In this document: positions 43,884-53,862 of the stretch, one piece after another
Numbering within the stretch: position 1 is the stretch's first letter
How the letters are laid out: each line of letters starts with the position of its first letter
Notes under the pieces: model-generated
Told to the model about the DNA's origin: nothing
Databases searched by the model: none
Seen by the model: only the letters and a program-made list of their open reading frames with translations
Made by a program: the position numbers and the translations under genes
Assembly (NCBI RefSeq): GCF_033807715.1
Contig: NC_084607.1
Span: 12,418,441-12,482,440 of the forward strand
Reading direction: 5' to 3'
DNA length: 64,000 bases
From: Cololabis saira
Taxonomy: Eukaryota > Chordata > Actinopteri > Beloniformes > Belonidae

Positions 43884-45328
43884 CCAAAGAACAAAAATAA
43901 TAATAATCATAATAAATACAGTATAATACAAATCATAACAATCATAAACAAAAACATGCCTCACTGGCTTTTTTTTTTTTTTTTTTTTTTCCTTTTTAAG
44001 CATGCTCGAAATGGAGCGGGGAGAAGTTAAAAAACGTATGTAGCCCTGCCCCGGTTATCCACAACACAAAACATAATTCGCCACCCTAAATTAAGCCGTA
44101 TACATATATACATATACACATACATACACATATGCACATACACATATTCATATTATCCATACACAGAGGTGTCAAGTAACGAAGTACAAATACTTCGTTA
44201 CCTTACTTAAGTAGAAATTTTGGTTATCTATACTTCACTGGAGTGATTATTTTTCAGACGACTTTTTACTTTTACTCCTTACATTTTCACACAATTATCT
44301 GTACTTTTTACTCCTTACATTTTAAAAACAGCCTTGTTACTCTATTTCATTTCGGCCTTTAAAAAAGAAACTATCCAGTTAAATTGCTCCATCCGGATAG
44401 AGTGAATTTGGTTGTGGTTGTTTCAGATGTTCTTGTCCAGTTTTGTTCTTACATCCGTTCCCTCAGATTCCTGCAACTAAACTTGGATGTACATTCCAAT
44501 AAAGGTTAGGATAAATGATAACATGCCTCTGAAGTTTGACTTTTTGCACCATTACAATACTTATAGGCAACTAGTCATCATATCTCCTGCTCTCTGAAAC
44601 ACATGTTAATGCTCAATAGTACACATATATGGTTCTTTAATATATTTGCATTATACTAAGATGCATTCATTTTCCATGGCTTTTGTCCTTAATGGCTTTT
44701 TTACTTTTACTTTTATACTTTAAGTAGTTTTGAAACCAGTACTTTTATACTTTTACTTGAGTAAAAAACTTCAGTTGATACTTCTACAGGAGTATTTTTA
44801 AACTCTAGTATCTATACTTCTACCTGAGTAATGAATGTGAATACTTTTGACACCTCTGGCAGCAATACATTATACTTTATACATTTAAATAGTAATCTAA
44901 CATGCTATTTTTTTACTGCAACTCTCCCTGTCTATATCTCATAATAATCTCATAATACATACCTTGACGATGTTGTAGAGGGCCTCGCAGGCGTAGTAGC
45001 GCAGCCGGCTGTCCGAGTCATTGAAGCAGGTGAGCACAGGCTCGATCAGCTCCTTCAGGTACAGACCCGAGTCCTTCCCCAGGGCGATGGAGCAGGCAGC
45101 CAGCCCGATCAGACCCCCCTTCCGACTGTGGGGGTGCTGGGACAGAGCGAACTCCGAGGCCAGGATCTGGATCACGTGTCTGATCTGAGTGGAGTTGTTC
45201 TGAGCCACGAATTCCCGCACCAGCTTCTCTATCTCCAGAGCTGCGACTTTCCTCTTCTCGTACAGTTTGTCATTCAGAGCTCTGACGATGTTGGGCGTCA
45301 GAGGCGAGAAGTCTTTCTCCGTGTTCAT
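41791..45328 (-). CDS. vac14: VAC14, scaffold of the PIKfyve-FIG4 complex
   Basis: Two coding exons on the minus strand: 44963-45328 (122 codons) and 41791-43788 (665 codons and TGA); phase-0 intron, donor GTATGT, acceptor CAAG. Product 787 aa, near the usual 782. It starts [20 protein letters not shown] and is an all-helical HEAT-repeat protein. The conserved Vac14/Fab1-binding region ([20 protein letters not shown]) opens exon 2; an acidic Ser-rich linker lies around residues 335-385; the C-terminal part ends [13 protein letters not shown]14 oligomerises and holds PIKfyve and FIG4 on endolysosomes to control PI(3,5)P2. The frame is fully open. The oddity is the gene structure: vertebrate VAC14 genes usually have many exons, while here everything after residue 122 is one exon. 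A 3' UTR with AATAAA at 41166-41171 fits a long-established gene. Confidence 0.93.
43792..44100 (-). mobile_element. LINE 3' end inside the vac14 intron
   Basis: Read on the minus strand, CTCCATTTCGAGCATGCTTA is followed by AT-rich sequence, then GCATGTTCGAAATAAAG and a tail of tandem ATTC units. This is the shape of a fish LINE 3' terminus. The tail stops at the exon 2 acceptor, so the pyrimidine tract of that acceptor is LINE-derived. It includes a (TA)n run at 43831-43880. Confidence 0.6.
44164..44858. mobile_element. CAGAGGTGTCAA-ended element, copy 1
   Basis: Inverted ends CAGAGGTGTCAAGTAAC and TTTTGACACCTCTG. The arms carry ACTTTTACTTTTACTCC-type words and complement. Non-coding, in the vac14 intron. 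Copy 2, in inverse orientation, is at 47924-48850. No clear target duplication. Confidence 0.75.
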
Positions 45329-45488
45329 GATTGCAGCTGATTACACGCCGTTTTTCCGGTGTGCATTTATGTTTAAATGATTGAAAATAAACTCACCGCA
45401 CGCACTCATTCACTTAACCAGGAAGCTCCGTGACATGAAGCAGCTGACCAGTTACATCCGGCGGAAATACGTAATGTCTGCAACTTTT
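45329..45488 (-). promoter_or_regulatory. vac14 5' UTR and promoter region
   Basis: Short stretch upstream of the vac14 start codon before the next transposon. No TATA box; the core elements cannot be placed. Confidence 0.3.
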
Positions 45489-45885
45489 TGCTGCGTTCCA
45501 TTTACCTCGGAAATCGGAACTCGGAACTAGGAATGACGTCACAGCCGAGTTATCAGCGTTCCAGTTACAAAGTAGGTAAACAAGTTTGTAGTTTGCATAT
45601 ACCACATGAAACATGTAAATTACACTATAGCAGCATATATATGCCGAACAATACTTGAATACGACTAATTTAGTGTGACCAAAACTAGAATGAAGTGCTA
45701 CGAATTTTTACAGAGCTCTCTTCTACTGTTTACAACCGGGGCAGCCATCTTGGAATGTGAACTCGGGGGTGGTGAAGACTCTCCCACTTTCCCAGTGGGA
45801 AATCCCACTTCGAGGGGCGTTCCAGTTGAAAATTCCGACTGGGAACTGGGAAATCCCCACTTCCGAGGACAAATGGAACGCGGCA
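45489..45885. mobile_element. MITE with TGCTGCGTTCCATTT ends
   Basis: Inverted ends TGCTGCGTTCCATTTACCTC and its near complement ending CAAATGGAACGCGGCA; inner CCGAG/CTCGG words. It contains TGACGTCA at 45535. Non-coding. It begins 160 bp upstream of the vac14 start. Confidence 0.7.
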
Positions 45886-45898
45886 TTATTTGGGTCCT

Positions 45899-46045
45899 GA
45901 AGCCTGATGTTTATGGTCTGCGTTAAATCGACGCCGTAGCCTACGGCGTAGGGTACGCAGCGACGCGCACCGTACAGTGTGCGTCGCCGCGTACCCTACG
46001 CCGTAGGCTCTGCGTTGGTGTAACGCCAAACCATAAATCAGCCTT
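45899..46045. mobile_element. Palindromic MITE, copy B
   Basis: Same family as copy A: starts AAGCCTGATGTTTATGGTCT, ends ACCATAAATCAGCCTT, with a core of CTACGCCGTAGG palindromes. Confidence 0.8.
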
Positions 46046-46060
46046 GATTCGTTGAGCAGA

Positions 46061-47095
46061 CATATATAGACATATACATAATAGACGCCTCATCGACCGC
46101 TGGGGCGCCAGAAATACGGCCGCCATCTTGGAGCGGGCATCCTACTCAAACGACAGTATGAGACAGAACAGTATTGAAGATGCCAGAGCACTGTGCCGCG
46201 TATTCCTGTACAACTCGGCGAACAATTACGATCAGGGATAAAAATAATGAATAAATAAAAAAAAAAATTAAAATCTAAAAATAAGGCTACACCACATTGC
46301 CAAACTCACCTCTCTTGACCTGCAGAAAGGGAGCATGAGAAAGAAGCTCTGCAAAGCAGTCTTCTTTCAGGGCTTAAATATATATAATGTATCTCGTGCC
46401 CACGCATTATTTTACACGTGGATGGCATTATAACCTACTGCCTGGACTTCGTGGGATGGTTATTCATCATTAATAACGGTAATTACACTCTATTTATATT
46501 AAAGAGCAAGAGTATTGTCATGGCGAGTGTCGTAATAACATGTGACATTTGAAAAAAATAAAATAATGCGTGGCCACGCATTAATAACTCGTGGCCACGC
46601 ATCGATTATCTCGTGGCCACGAGTTATTAATGCGTGGCCACGCATTATTTTATTTTGTTCAAATGTCACCAGAGGGGCTCCGTACAAAGATTCCTTGAAC
46701 CTCGAAAAATAAGAAAGAAAAAAAATGTATATGTATGTATATATATTTGTATATATATGGATATATGTTTATTATTGTTTCTTCATATTATTAAAATAGC
46801 TGAGTTTTACACAATCTGCATCTCTATAGTCGTGTTTGTACATGTATGTGTGTGTACTTGCAAACTAGCCTACCTATCATACCTATTCACATACCAGAAT
46901 ATTCTATTACTGTTAAACCTACTATGAATATTAAAATACGACCCGAGTGAAAATCAGTTTTGTATTCTGAGTTATGACTGATTAAATCAGATGACACAGA
47001 GTGGAGCAGGTGCCCGCACCAAGATGGCGGCTGCATGGTCAAGGCCAATAGGCAGCAGCAGCGGTCGATGACGCGTCTATGTATATATGTCTATG
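46061..47095. mobile_element. About 1 kb element with long inverted ends
   Basis: The left end (TATAGACATATACATA, then GACGCCTCATCGACCGCTG and CCGCCATCTTGG) and the right end (complement: CATAGACATATATACATAGA, GACGCGTCATCGACCGCTG, GCCGCCATCTTGG) are inverted repeats of about 80 bp. No transposase seen. A palindromic MITE (46542-46669) is inside. Exact ends uncertain by a few bases. Confidence 0.65.
46542..46669. repeat. Perfect-armed palindrome with CGTGGCCACG blocks
   Basis: Ends GTGACATTTGAA and TTCAAATGTCAC. The arms share AATAATGCGTGGCCACGCAT and ATTAATAACTCGTGGCCACG with their complements, around a 12-base centre. It would form a very stable hairpin. Confidence 0.85.
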
Positions 47096-47219
47096 GGTGG
47101 AGCTTTGTTAGCTTCAATTAGCTTCTTTTAGCCAGGCGCTGCACGTTTTTTTATGTTTTTATTCCACATTGACAAACATTTTATCTTCTTCGAGATCCAC
47201 TAACAGCCAGATTTCAGCG

Positions 47220-50200
47220 ATGGCGGCCGGCTCCTCTTTCCACTCGCGGCTCGCGTCCATCATGGAGGCGATGGCCAAGTCTGCTCTGGGTCAGGTCTGC
47301 AAGCTGGTGGACGAGGACTCGGCGAAGCTGCAGCTGGAGCTGTCCCAGCTCCTGGCCACCAACTCAGCCCTGGCCAGGAAAGTAAACACCCTCGAGTGCG
47401 AGCTGACGGTCGTGAGGACGGACGCGAGCAAGTTGAGTAAAAGTTATCGCAACGTGGGTGTGCAAACCATCTGCTGCAGAGACGAGGATGGCTGCGATGG
47501 TACCAAAGTTTCCCAACAACAGCTGCTCTGATGTCATTCACAGAATCTCCTCTGTGTTTAATGCATGTGTTTTACTTGTTTTGTTTATATTTTCCTCCCC
47601 TCAGTGACAAGGCCTCTGACAATAGAGGGGATCTTTGGAAAAGACTGGTGTATGAACCTTTGGAAAGGCAAAGACCCGTACAGTCTGGAGATAAGCACGG
47701 ACTCACAAGCTGCACACACTCCTGATGAGGTGAGAGGGAGTTAAGCCTGGTTTATGGTTCTGCGTTAAATCGACGCAGTCCTTACGCCGTAAGGTACGCG
47801 GCGACGCGCACCGTATGTTGCGCGTCTCCGCGTACACTACGGCGTAAGCTCTGCGTTGGTCTAACGCGGGACCATAAATCAGCCTTTACTCTGTCACTCG
47901 GCATTTAATATCTTTATGGTGATCAGAGGTGTCAAAAGTATTCACATTCATTACTCAGGTAGAAGTATAGATACTAGAGTTTAAAAATACTCCTGTTGAA
48001 GTATCAACTCAAGTTTTTTACTCAAGTAAAAGTATAAAAGTAGGCTACTGGTTTCAAAACTACTTAAAGTATAAAAGTAAAAGTAATGTAAGGGGGGAAA
48101 AAGCCATTAAGGACAAAAGCCATTGAAAATGAATGCATCTTAGTATAATACAAATATATTAAAGAACCATATACGTGTACTATTGAGCATTAACATGTGT
48201 TTCAGAGAGCAGAAGATATGATGACTAGTTGCCTATAAGTCAAGGGCGTAGGTTTGGTCTCAACATTGGTATGGACGATATAACAGCATAACCTGCATGT
48301 TCACTTTTTGCTGGGGACCAAACAGATTGGGTGAACGGGGGTCAGAGCTACATTTGTCACGAACATGAACCTAATTAATTGATAGACTAAATGATCAATG
48401 CAAAATAAATCTGTATTGACTTATACTAACTTTCATGTGTATTGGTTCACATGGTATTGTAATGGTGCAAAAAGTCAAACTTCAGAGGCATGTTATCATT
48501 TATCCTAACCTTTATTGGAATGTACATCCAAGTTTAGTTGCAGGAATCTGAGGGCAACGGATGTAAGAACAAAACTGGACAAGAACATCTGAAACAACCA
48601 CAACCAAATTCACTCTATCCGGATGGAGCAATTTAACTGGATAGTTTTTTTTTAAAGGCCGAAATGAAATAGAGTAACAAGGCTGTTTTTAAAATGGAAG
48701 GAGTAAAAAGTACAGATAATTGCGTGAAAATGTAAGGAGTAAAAGTAAAAAGTCGTCTGAAAAATAATTATTCCAGTGAAGTATAGATAACCAAAATTTC
48801 TACTTAAGTAAAGTAATGAAGTATTTTTACTTCGTTACTTGACACCTCTGCAAACAACTAATTATGGGCATGTTGCATAACGGGTAAAAACTAAATAAAG
48901 CTTAAATATGATAGAAGTAAATGTATTAAAATAATCAAATATATTTTTATAGTAAAAGTTAATTAACTTGTGCACCGAAAAGCAACATGTCATATTTTTT
49001 TGTTTGTACAAAAAAAAAAAAAAAAGAAATCAATTCACAAAGAACGTAAATTAAAAAACAACAACAAAGTAAACTAAAATAAAATATCTGCCGGCCAACA
49101 CAGACATTCCTTTTTAGTTCCCAAGTTACAATTCAGTTAATACCATTCAACAACAGCAAACAATGTTTATACCTTTCATGACACTGGGTATGTCAGTCAA
49201 ACGTAACCAACATATTACATTATATTTCATTAAAATACTGGCTTTAATTGTTCTTTTGAATGTAATGTTTGATTTTGATTCTTTGTTTTCTTTGTTCAGA
49301 TTGTTCAATAAACTGATTCCTTTCACAGAAACACAACGTTCCATCAGTTTAGTCCTGAATCTTGGTTTTTTAAAGATCTCTGTTCCTTTTAAGTTATACT
49401 TGCTTTCTCTTTTTTCAATTTTTTTTCTGAATGTTAAATGTGTATGCAGTGTGTTTTAAATCAAATTAAAACTACAGTCAAGGAATAATAATAGAGTATT
49501 AAGATGTGGGAACATGTCAAATGTGACAATAAGGGTTGCACCTAAAAAATATACGTTTTCATCATGTTTAGACTTGCCTAAATTCAGACAACATAAAAGA
49601 AAGATTAACCATCAAAGCGTTGATTTGAGCTCAGTAATCCATCAACAAATCCATAAGGAAGTAGCGCACCAAAATGTTAAATGTTCTGAACTGAAAAGTG
49701 TTTCTTTGATCACAATCTTGAATAGTTATTCAGTCATCAAAACAGCTGCTGACTGGCAAGAATTTCTGCCCAAGTTATAACTGATGGGAAAATACTGCTA
49801 TCACAGAAAATCTCTGTTCATGGAACTAGTGCTGGGCGGTATGACCAAAAATTTATATCACGGTATTTTTCAAAATTATATCTGTTTCACGGTATATCAC
49901 GGTTTGTTTTTTTTCATGCACAACTGGGTGTTAACCACATTTTCTAATGATTTGGAAAGGAATTGCTGCAGTAAATTGGCTTAGAATGGCCTATTTTACT
50001 GTCATGAGGAGGAAATATTGTAGAAAAACATTAATGTCCACACTAGTATAAATACAGGTTTGCATGGCCGGCACTTATGATGCCCACATATGTCCGCTGT
50101 AAACAATGCAACTGCTAAATAGTGATGCACCGAAATGAAAATTTGTGGCCGAAACCGAAACCGAAAATAATAATAAACACTTGGCCGAATACCGAACAAT

Positions 50201-51865
50201 ACCGAACATGGTTTTTCGCAGTTTTTCATTTATTTTGCCAATTTTTTCACCATTGCATAAATCAAATAAATTTGATTTAGGCATGCTTTTCAAAGAAAAA
50301 AATCTTTTACAAAATGACAAGGTAGAAAATATTTATTGAACATAAAAAAACTGAACATTTTTTAATTTCCCAGCATTATGTTGTTTTGGTTCCACCTCCT
50401 GGTGAATGTTAGGTAAAATTCTTATGTGGTTACTTTTTGGTTGGCCAACGATTTATGTTTGTGGCGCAACCGGTACGGGAGCGGCCAGTCTATTTCCTTA
50501 TATTACAACGCCATTATTAATTGTTCGTTTTTTTTCCCACTTATTCCACCGAACACCGAAAGTGTTTTTTTGCCATTTTCGGCCGAACAATTTCGGTTAC
50601 CGAACAATCGGTGCATCACTACTGCTAAACAGTCCCCTCACAAACAGTGTCCAGCGGCGCTACGTTCCCAACGTTGTGTACGCTACTGTACATACTCACC
50701 GGTATTACGGTATATGAAAAATTCATATCAAAAGAAAAATAAACACCGGTATTCGGTATGAACCGGTATACCGCCCAGAACTACATGGAACCATAGTAAA
50801 TTAATGTATTCTTTTTTTTAACAGTCTGTAGGGACTCTGTCTGACCAAATTTCCATCACTGAGGTCAAAGAAGAGCATGTGCAGGATGCTGCCACTCAGT
50901 CCCAGCAGGAAACACTCATCGCTGAAGGTAAGGGAGGGAAGAAGGAACTGACGCGGGGTAAAGATATAGCAGCTTTGGCCTCGATTCATCAGTGTTTGAC
51001 TCTTTTCATCTATACAACAGAACATGAACGCTTGACTGAGGAAAGAGGGCATCCTACTTTGGATTACGTGGTTGAGGGCAGCACTTCCAGCCTGTCGTTT
51101 GATCAGGATGGAGAGCAGGTTGTCTCTTCAGATGCTATCGAAGAACAAACTGTGCGTTTAATATCCATGAATGGTGTAGAACAGGCCTTCAGCACTCATA
51201 TCATTCCCATTGATGAAGATGATGAAGAAGAGGGGGAGGAGGAGGAGGATGAAGAGGAGGATGATGATGTCCAGTTTGTTCAAGCAAGCAAGCGGGAGAC
51301 TTTACCAACGGACAGCACTGAAAACAGCGCTCTGGAGAAGGATTCGCATGATGATTTCAGCAGGCCTGATGTTGAAACCACAGAATGTCCCAGCAGGAAC
51401 AGATTTACCTGTCACATTTGTACTAGGACATTCTTTCACAAAGGCACTCTTACACGCCACATTAAGTCACATAAGTCGAACTTCTGCAACTTTTGCAAGC
51501 AGCGTTTCCATAACAAAAGCAAGCTAAACTCACACAGGTGTGTTCCAGTAGATCCCATGAAGAGAACTCGCAAGTCATGCGAGTTATGTGATAAGGTATT
51601 TGCCAACCCGTCCGCGTTGAGGATTCACTATGTCGTCCACACGGGAGAGAAGCCGTACCGTTGCACCATGTGTGACAAACGGTTTACACAGAAAGGCAAT
51701 CTGAAATGTCATCTTCGCATCCACACTGGAGAAAAACCTTTCGTCTGCGTTAAATGTGGGAAGACTTTCACACAGAAGGTGAATCTCAACCATCATTTAA
51801 TAGCACACAGGAATCAAGAGGTCTCTGAAGAAAAGCCTGTAGTTAAAAAACAATTTAAAACCTAG
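47220..51865 (+). CDS. C2H2 zinc-finger protein 1 of a local cluster
   Basis: Four coding exons: 47220-47499, 47605-47729, 50825-50927, 51021-51865; 1353 nt, 450 aa. Exon 1 encodes a leucine-rich helical N-terminus (SFHSRLASIMEAMAK, about residues 6-65), seen in many fish zinc-finger genes and probably for dimerisation. Exon 2 holds IEGIFGKDWCMNLWKG. Exon 3 carries VKEE, a SUMO-site-like motif. Exon 4 has an acidic run of Asp/Glu (about residues 240-260) and five C2H2 fingers, the second degenerate (its last ligand pair is H-x-C), with TGEKP linkers between the last three. A nuclear DNA-binding factor is expected; target unknown. The start is the ATG with a fair Kozak context. Intron 2 (3.1 kb) is mostly transposons. 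Polyadenylation signal possibly at 53049. Confidence 0.85.
47743..47886. mobile_element. Palindromic MITE, copy C
   Basis: Starts AAGCCTGGTTTATGGTTCTG, ends ACCATAAATCAGCCTT. It lies 13 bp after exon 2 of zinc-finger gene 1. Confidence 0.8.
47924..48850. mobile_element. CAGAGGTGTCAA-ended element, copy 2
   Basis: Same family as 44164-44858, in reverse orientation and with high similarity along most of its length. About 220 bp of unrelated sequence (about 48240-48456, starting CAAGGGCGTAGGTTTGGTC) is present only in this copy, an insertion into it. Non-coding. Confidence 0.75.
48851..49129. other. Intron 2 of zinc-finger gene 1, nothing recognised
   Basis: AT-rich with an A-run near 49011-49026. 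Confidence 0.4.
49130..49470 (-). mobile_element. LINE 3' coding fragment
   Basis: The minus-strand peptide FRTKLMERCVSVKGISLLNN followed by FKRTIKASILMKY resembles the C-terminal tail of fish jockey-type RT proteins (the LRTKLKE..SVKG..LWN..L..FK pattern). Decayed, no catalytic part. Confidence 0.45.
49827..50783. mobile_element. Non-autonomous hAT element hosting a nested hAT
   Basis: Ends TAGTGCTGGGCGGTATGACC and CCGGTATACCGCCCAGAACTA; exact 8-bp duplication CATGGAAC (49819-49826, 50784-50791). Internal CACGGTAT words. A second hAT element lies at 50120-50621. Located 41 bp upstream of exon 3 of zinc-finger gene 1. Confidence 0.88.
50120..50621. mobile_element. Non-autonomous hAT nested in another hAT
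   Basis: Ends TAGTGATGCACCGAAATGAA and CCGAACAATCGGTGCATCACTA (last 20 bases inverted to the left end); exact 8-bp duplication CTGCTAAA (50112-50119, 50622-50629). CCGAA words at both ends. Non-coding. Confidence 0.9.
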
Positions 51866-51893
51866 TAACGGAAACCTGACAGTGAGTGTTCGT

Positions 51894-51974
51894 TAGGGCT
51901 GCACAATTAATTTATTTTTAATCACAATTTTGGCTTCCCGAGATTATCATTTTAGCCATAATTGTGCAGCCCTA
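51894..51974. mobile_element. 81-bp hAT-type MITE in the 3' UTR
   Basis: TAGGGCTGCACAATTA and TAATTGTGCAGCCCTA are perfect inverted ends. It starts 28 bp after the stop of zinc-finger gene 1, so the mRNA should carry this hairpin. Confidence 0.8.
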
Positions 51975-52090
51975 CTGTTTGGTTTGGTTTGGTTTTTTTG
52001 TTGTGAGACTAGGTAATCTTGTAGTGATTTGTAGTATGTACTATTGTGACTAAAACGTAGAGTGTAGAACTAAAATGTTTTTGTAAGTTA

Positions 52091-53008
52091 GGGCCAATCC
52101 CAATAAACCCCCTAGCCCTACTTTTCAGGTCTACCCCTAAATTTTTCGCGTTCCCGTGAGCGTAGTGGTGTCCCAATTCCTCTTTGCATGTAGGGGTAGT
52201 GGGCATAACGAGGGGTAGGGTGTATGAATCTACCCTTTCACAGCGAGGGATTTCAGATGCTGACTCGCTGACCGAGGGCCAGAGAAAATTTCCCAGAATG
52301 CTTTACGTCATCATTTGCAGACTTGAATCAAACAAAAAACATGGCGGACATTTTATCATTTTTTTAGTGAATAAAATCAATATTTTGAGTTAGTTTCTGC
52401 ATTAAAATGCGTTTTGATTACATTTCTAGCGAGAAATATATATTTTACTTTCATAATATTCACTCAGTGAATGTACATAATCACTCGCTTGCCCGTTGTT
52501 GTGAAATTTTTTCAGATCTCGCCAGAATAAAGGCTGATTTATGGTTCCGCGTTACACCAACGCAGAGCCTACGGCGTAGGTTACGCGGCGACGCGCACAC
52601 TACGCCGTAGGCTCTGCGTCGATTTAACGCGAAACCATAAATCGCCAGCGGCTTTCTCATCCCCGAAAACATCGGAGCAAATTTCTTAACGGGCGTTATT
52701 TGGATAAACAGCCCAGGTTGGGGATCTTAACGGTTACTTTTACGCCTGAAAAAATATTAAAACTTAATAAACTGGCATATTAACAGCACTACAGCGGAAA
52801 TTAAAACAGCTTCTAGCTCTCGGCTTCCTGATATGGTGTGACGTATGTGCAAACGTAACTACGCAGTCGCTTACGTACCCGAACGTAAATCACGCAGTGA
52901 CGTAGCAAGTGGTGTCCCAATCCCTAGGGAAGATTACAAAGCCCTACCGCTTGTGGCTTCATTTTGAGGGCTAGTGGTAGTGAGTAGGGTGAACATTGGG
53001 ATTGGCCC
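52091..53008. mobile_element. Harbinger-like non-autonomous element
   Basis: Ends GGGCCAATCCCAAT and ATTGGGATTGGCCC, flanked by TTA on the left and TTG on the right, close to the TWA target of PIF/Harbinger. Subterminal CTAGCCCTAC/GGGCTAGTGG words. MITE copy D is nested at 52530. Confidence 0.65.
52530..52650. mobile_element. Palindromic MITE, copy D
   Basis: Starts AAGGCTGATTTATGGTTCCG; the right end is decayed (CCATAAATCGCCAGC). Shorter core than copies A-C. Inserted in the Harbinger-like element. Confidence 0.75.
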
Positions 53009-53862
53009 TTGGTTTTATTACTTGAGTGTTTTTCAGTGTTTCATTTTAAATAAAACCCCGTCATGTCTCTGACTGTGAGTTACACTTTTATTTGCTACAA
53101 TTCCTTTTAAATGATCACTTAGTTTTTTCTTTTTCTAAGTCTACTCGTAATTTAAGTAGCATGACTCATCCCTGGAATCATTATGTGTTCACTTTGAATG
53201 CTCTGAACAAAGCGCTTCTGTTTTTTTGAAGAAAATTGAGATTAACTATCTTGACAACACAATTAGTTTTCATGAAATTGTGATGCAACCATAAAAATAC
53301 AGTAACACCATTTAGATTCCAACCATTTATTTATCTTTTAAATATGACCAAGACAACATTTTCATAACATGTTTTTCAATAAAACAAACCATCTTCCATT
53401 TAATCCCAAGAGATCAGGCGTAAGAGACAATGGCAACACCTGGGACAATGAAGCAAACTGTTGTTTTATTTCTACTTTGTTTCAAAGAGGTAGTTTTAAA
53501 GGTTTTAAGATGCATGTGTGCAAATCAAAGAGCACCTTCCAAAAGTAGTTATTTTGGTTTTATCTGGATCAAGCCTATCGTGGCCTGAGAAGTGAGGTAT
53601 GTAGACATGCATGACTTGCTTTTTCTCATAGTTTAAGATTAGCTGTTGTGTCTCCTGCTGCCTGAGGATACGGTTAAAAAGAAATCTGAAAGTCCTGGAA
53701 GTCCTCATCAGTCACAAATAATTTAAAAAAACATTACACAAATCTGTACTGGTGTTCAGCAGCTGAAAACATTCAACTCAGCGCTAAATTTAAAAATGTT
53801 CCACTGTTAAATCTATGAACGTTACAATAAGAATATTGTTTATAAAGACTTTGTGTTTTAAA
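53009..53862. other. Convergent 3' ends of zinc-finger genes 1 and 2
   Basis: AATAAA for the plus-strand gene at 53049-53054 and AATAAA on the minus strand at 53326-53331 for the second gene. No other gene. Confidence 0.4.
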
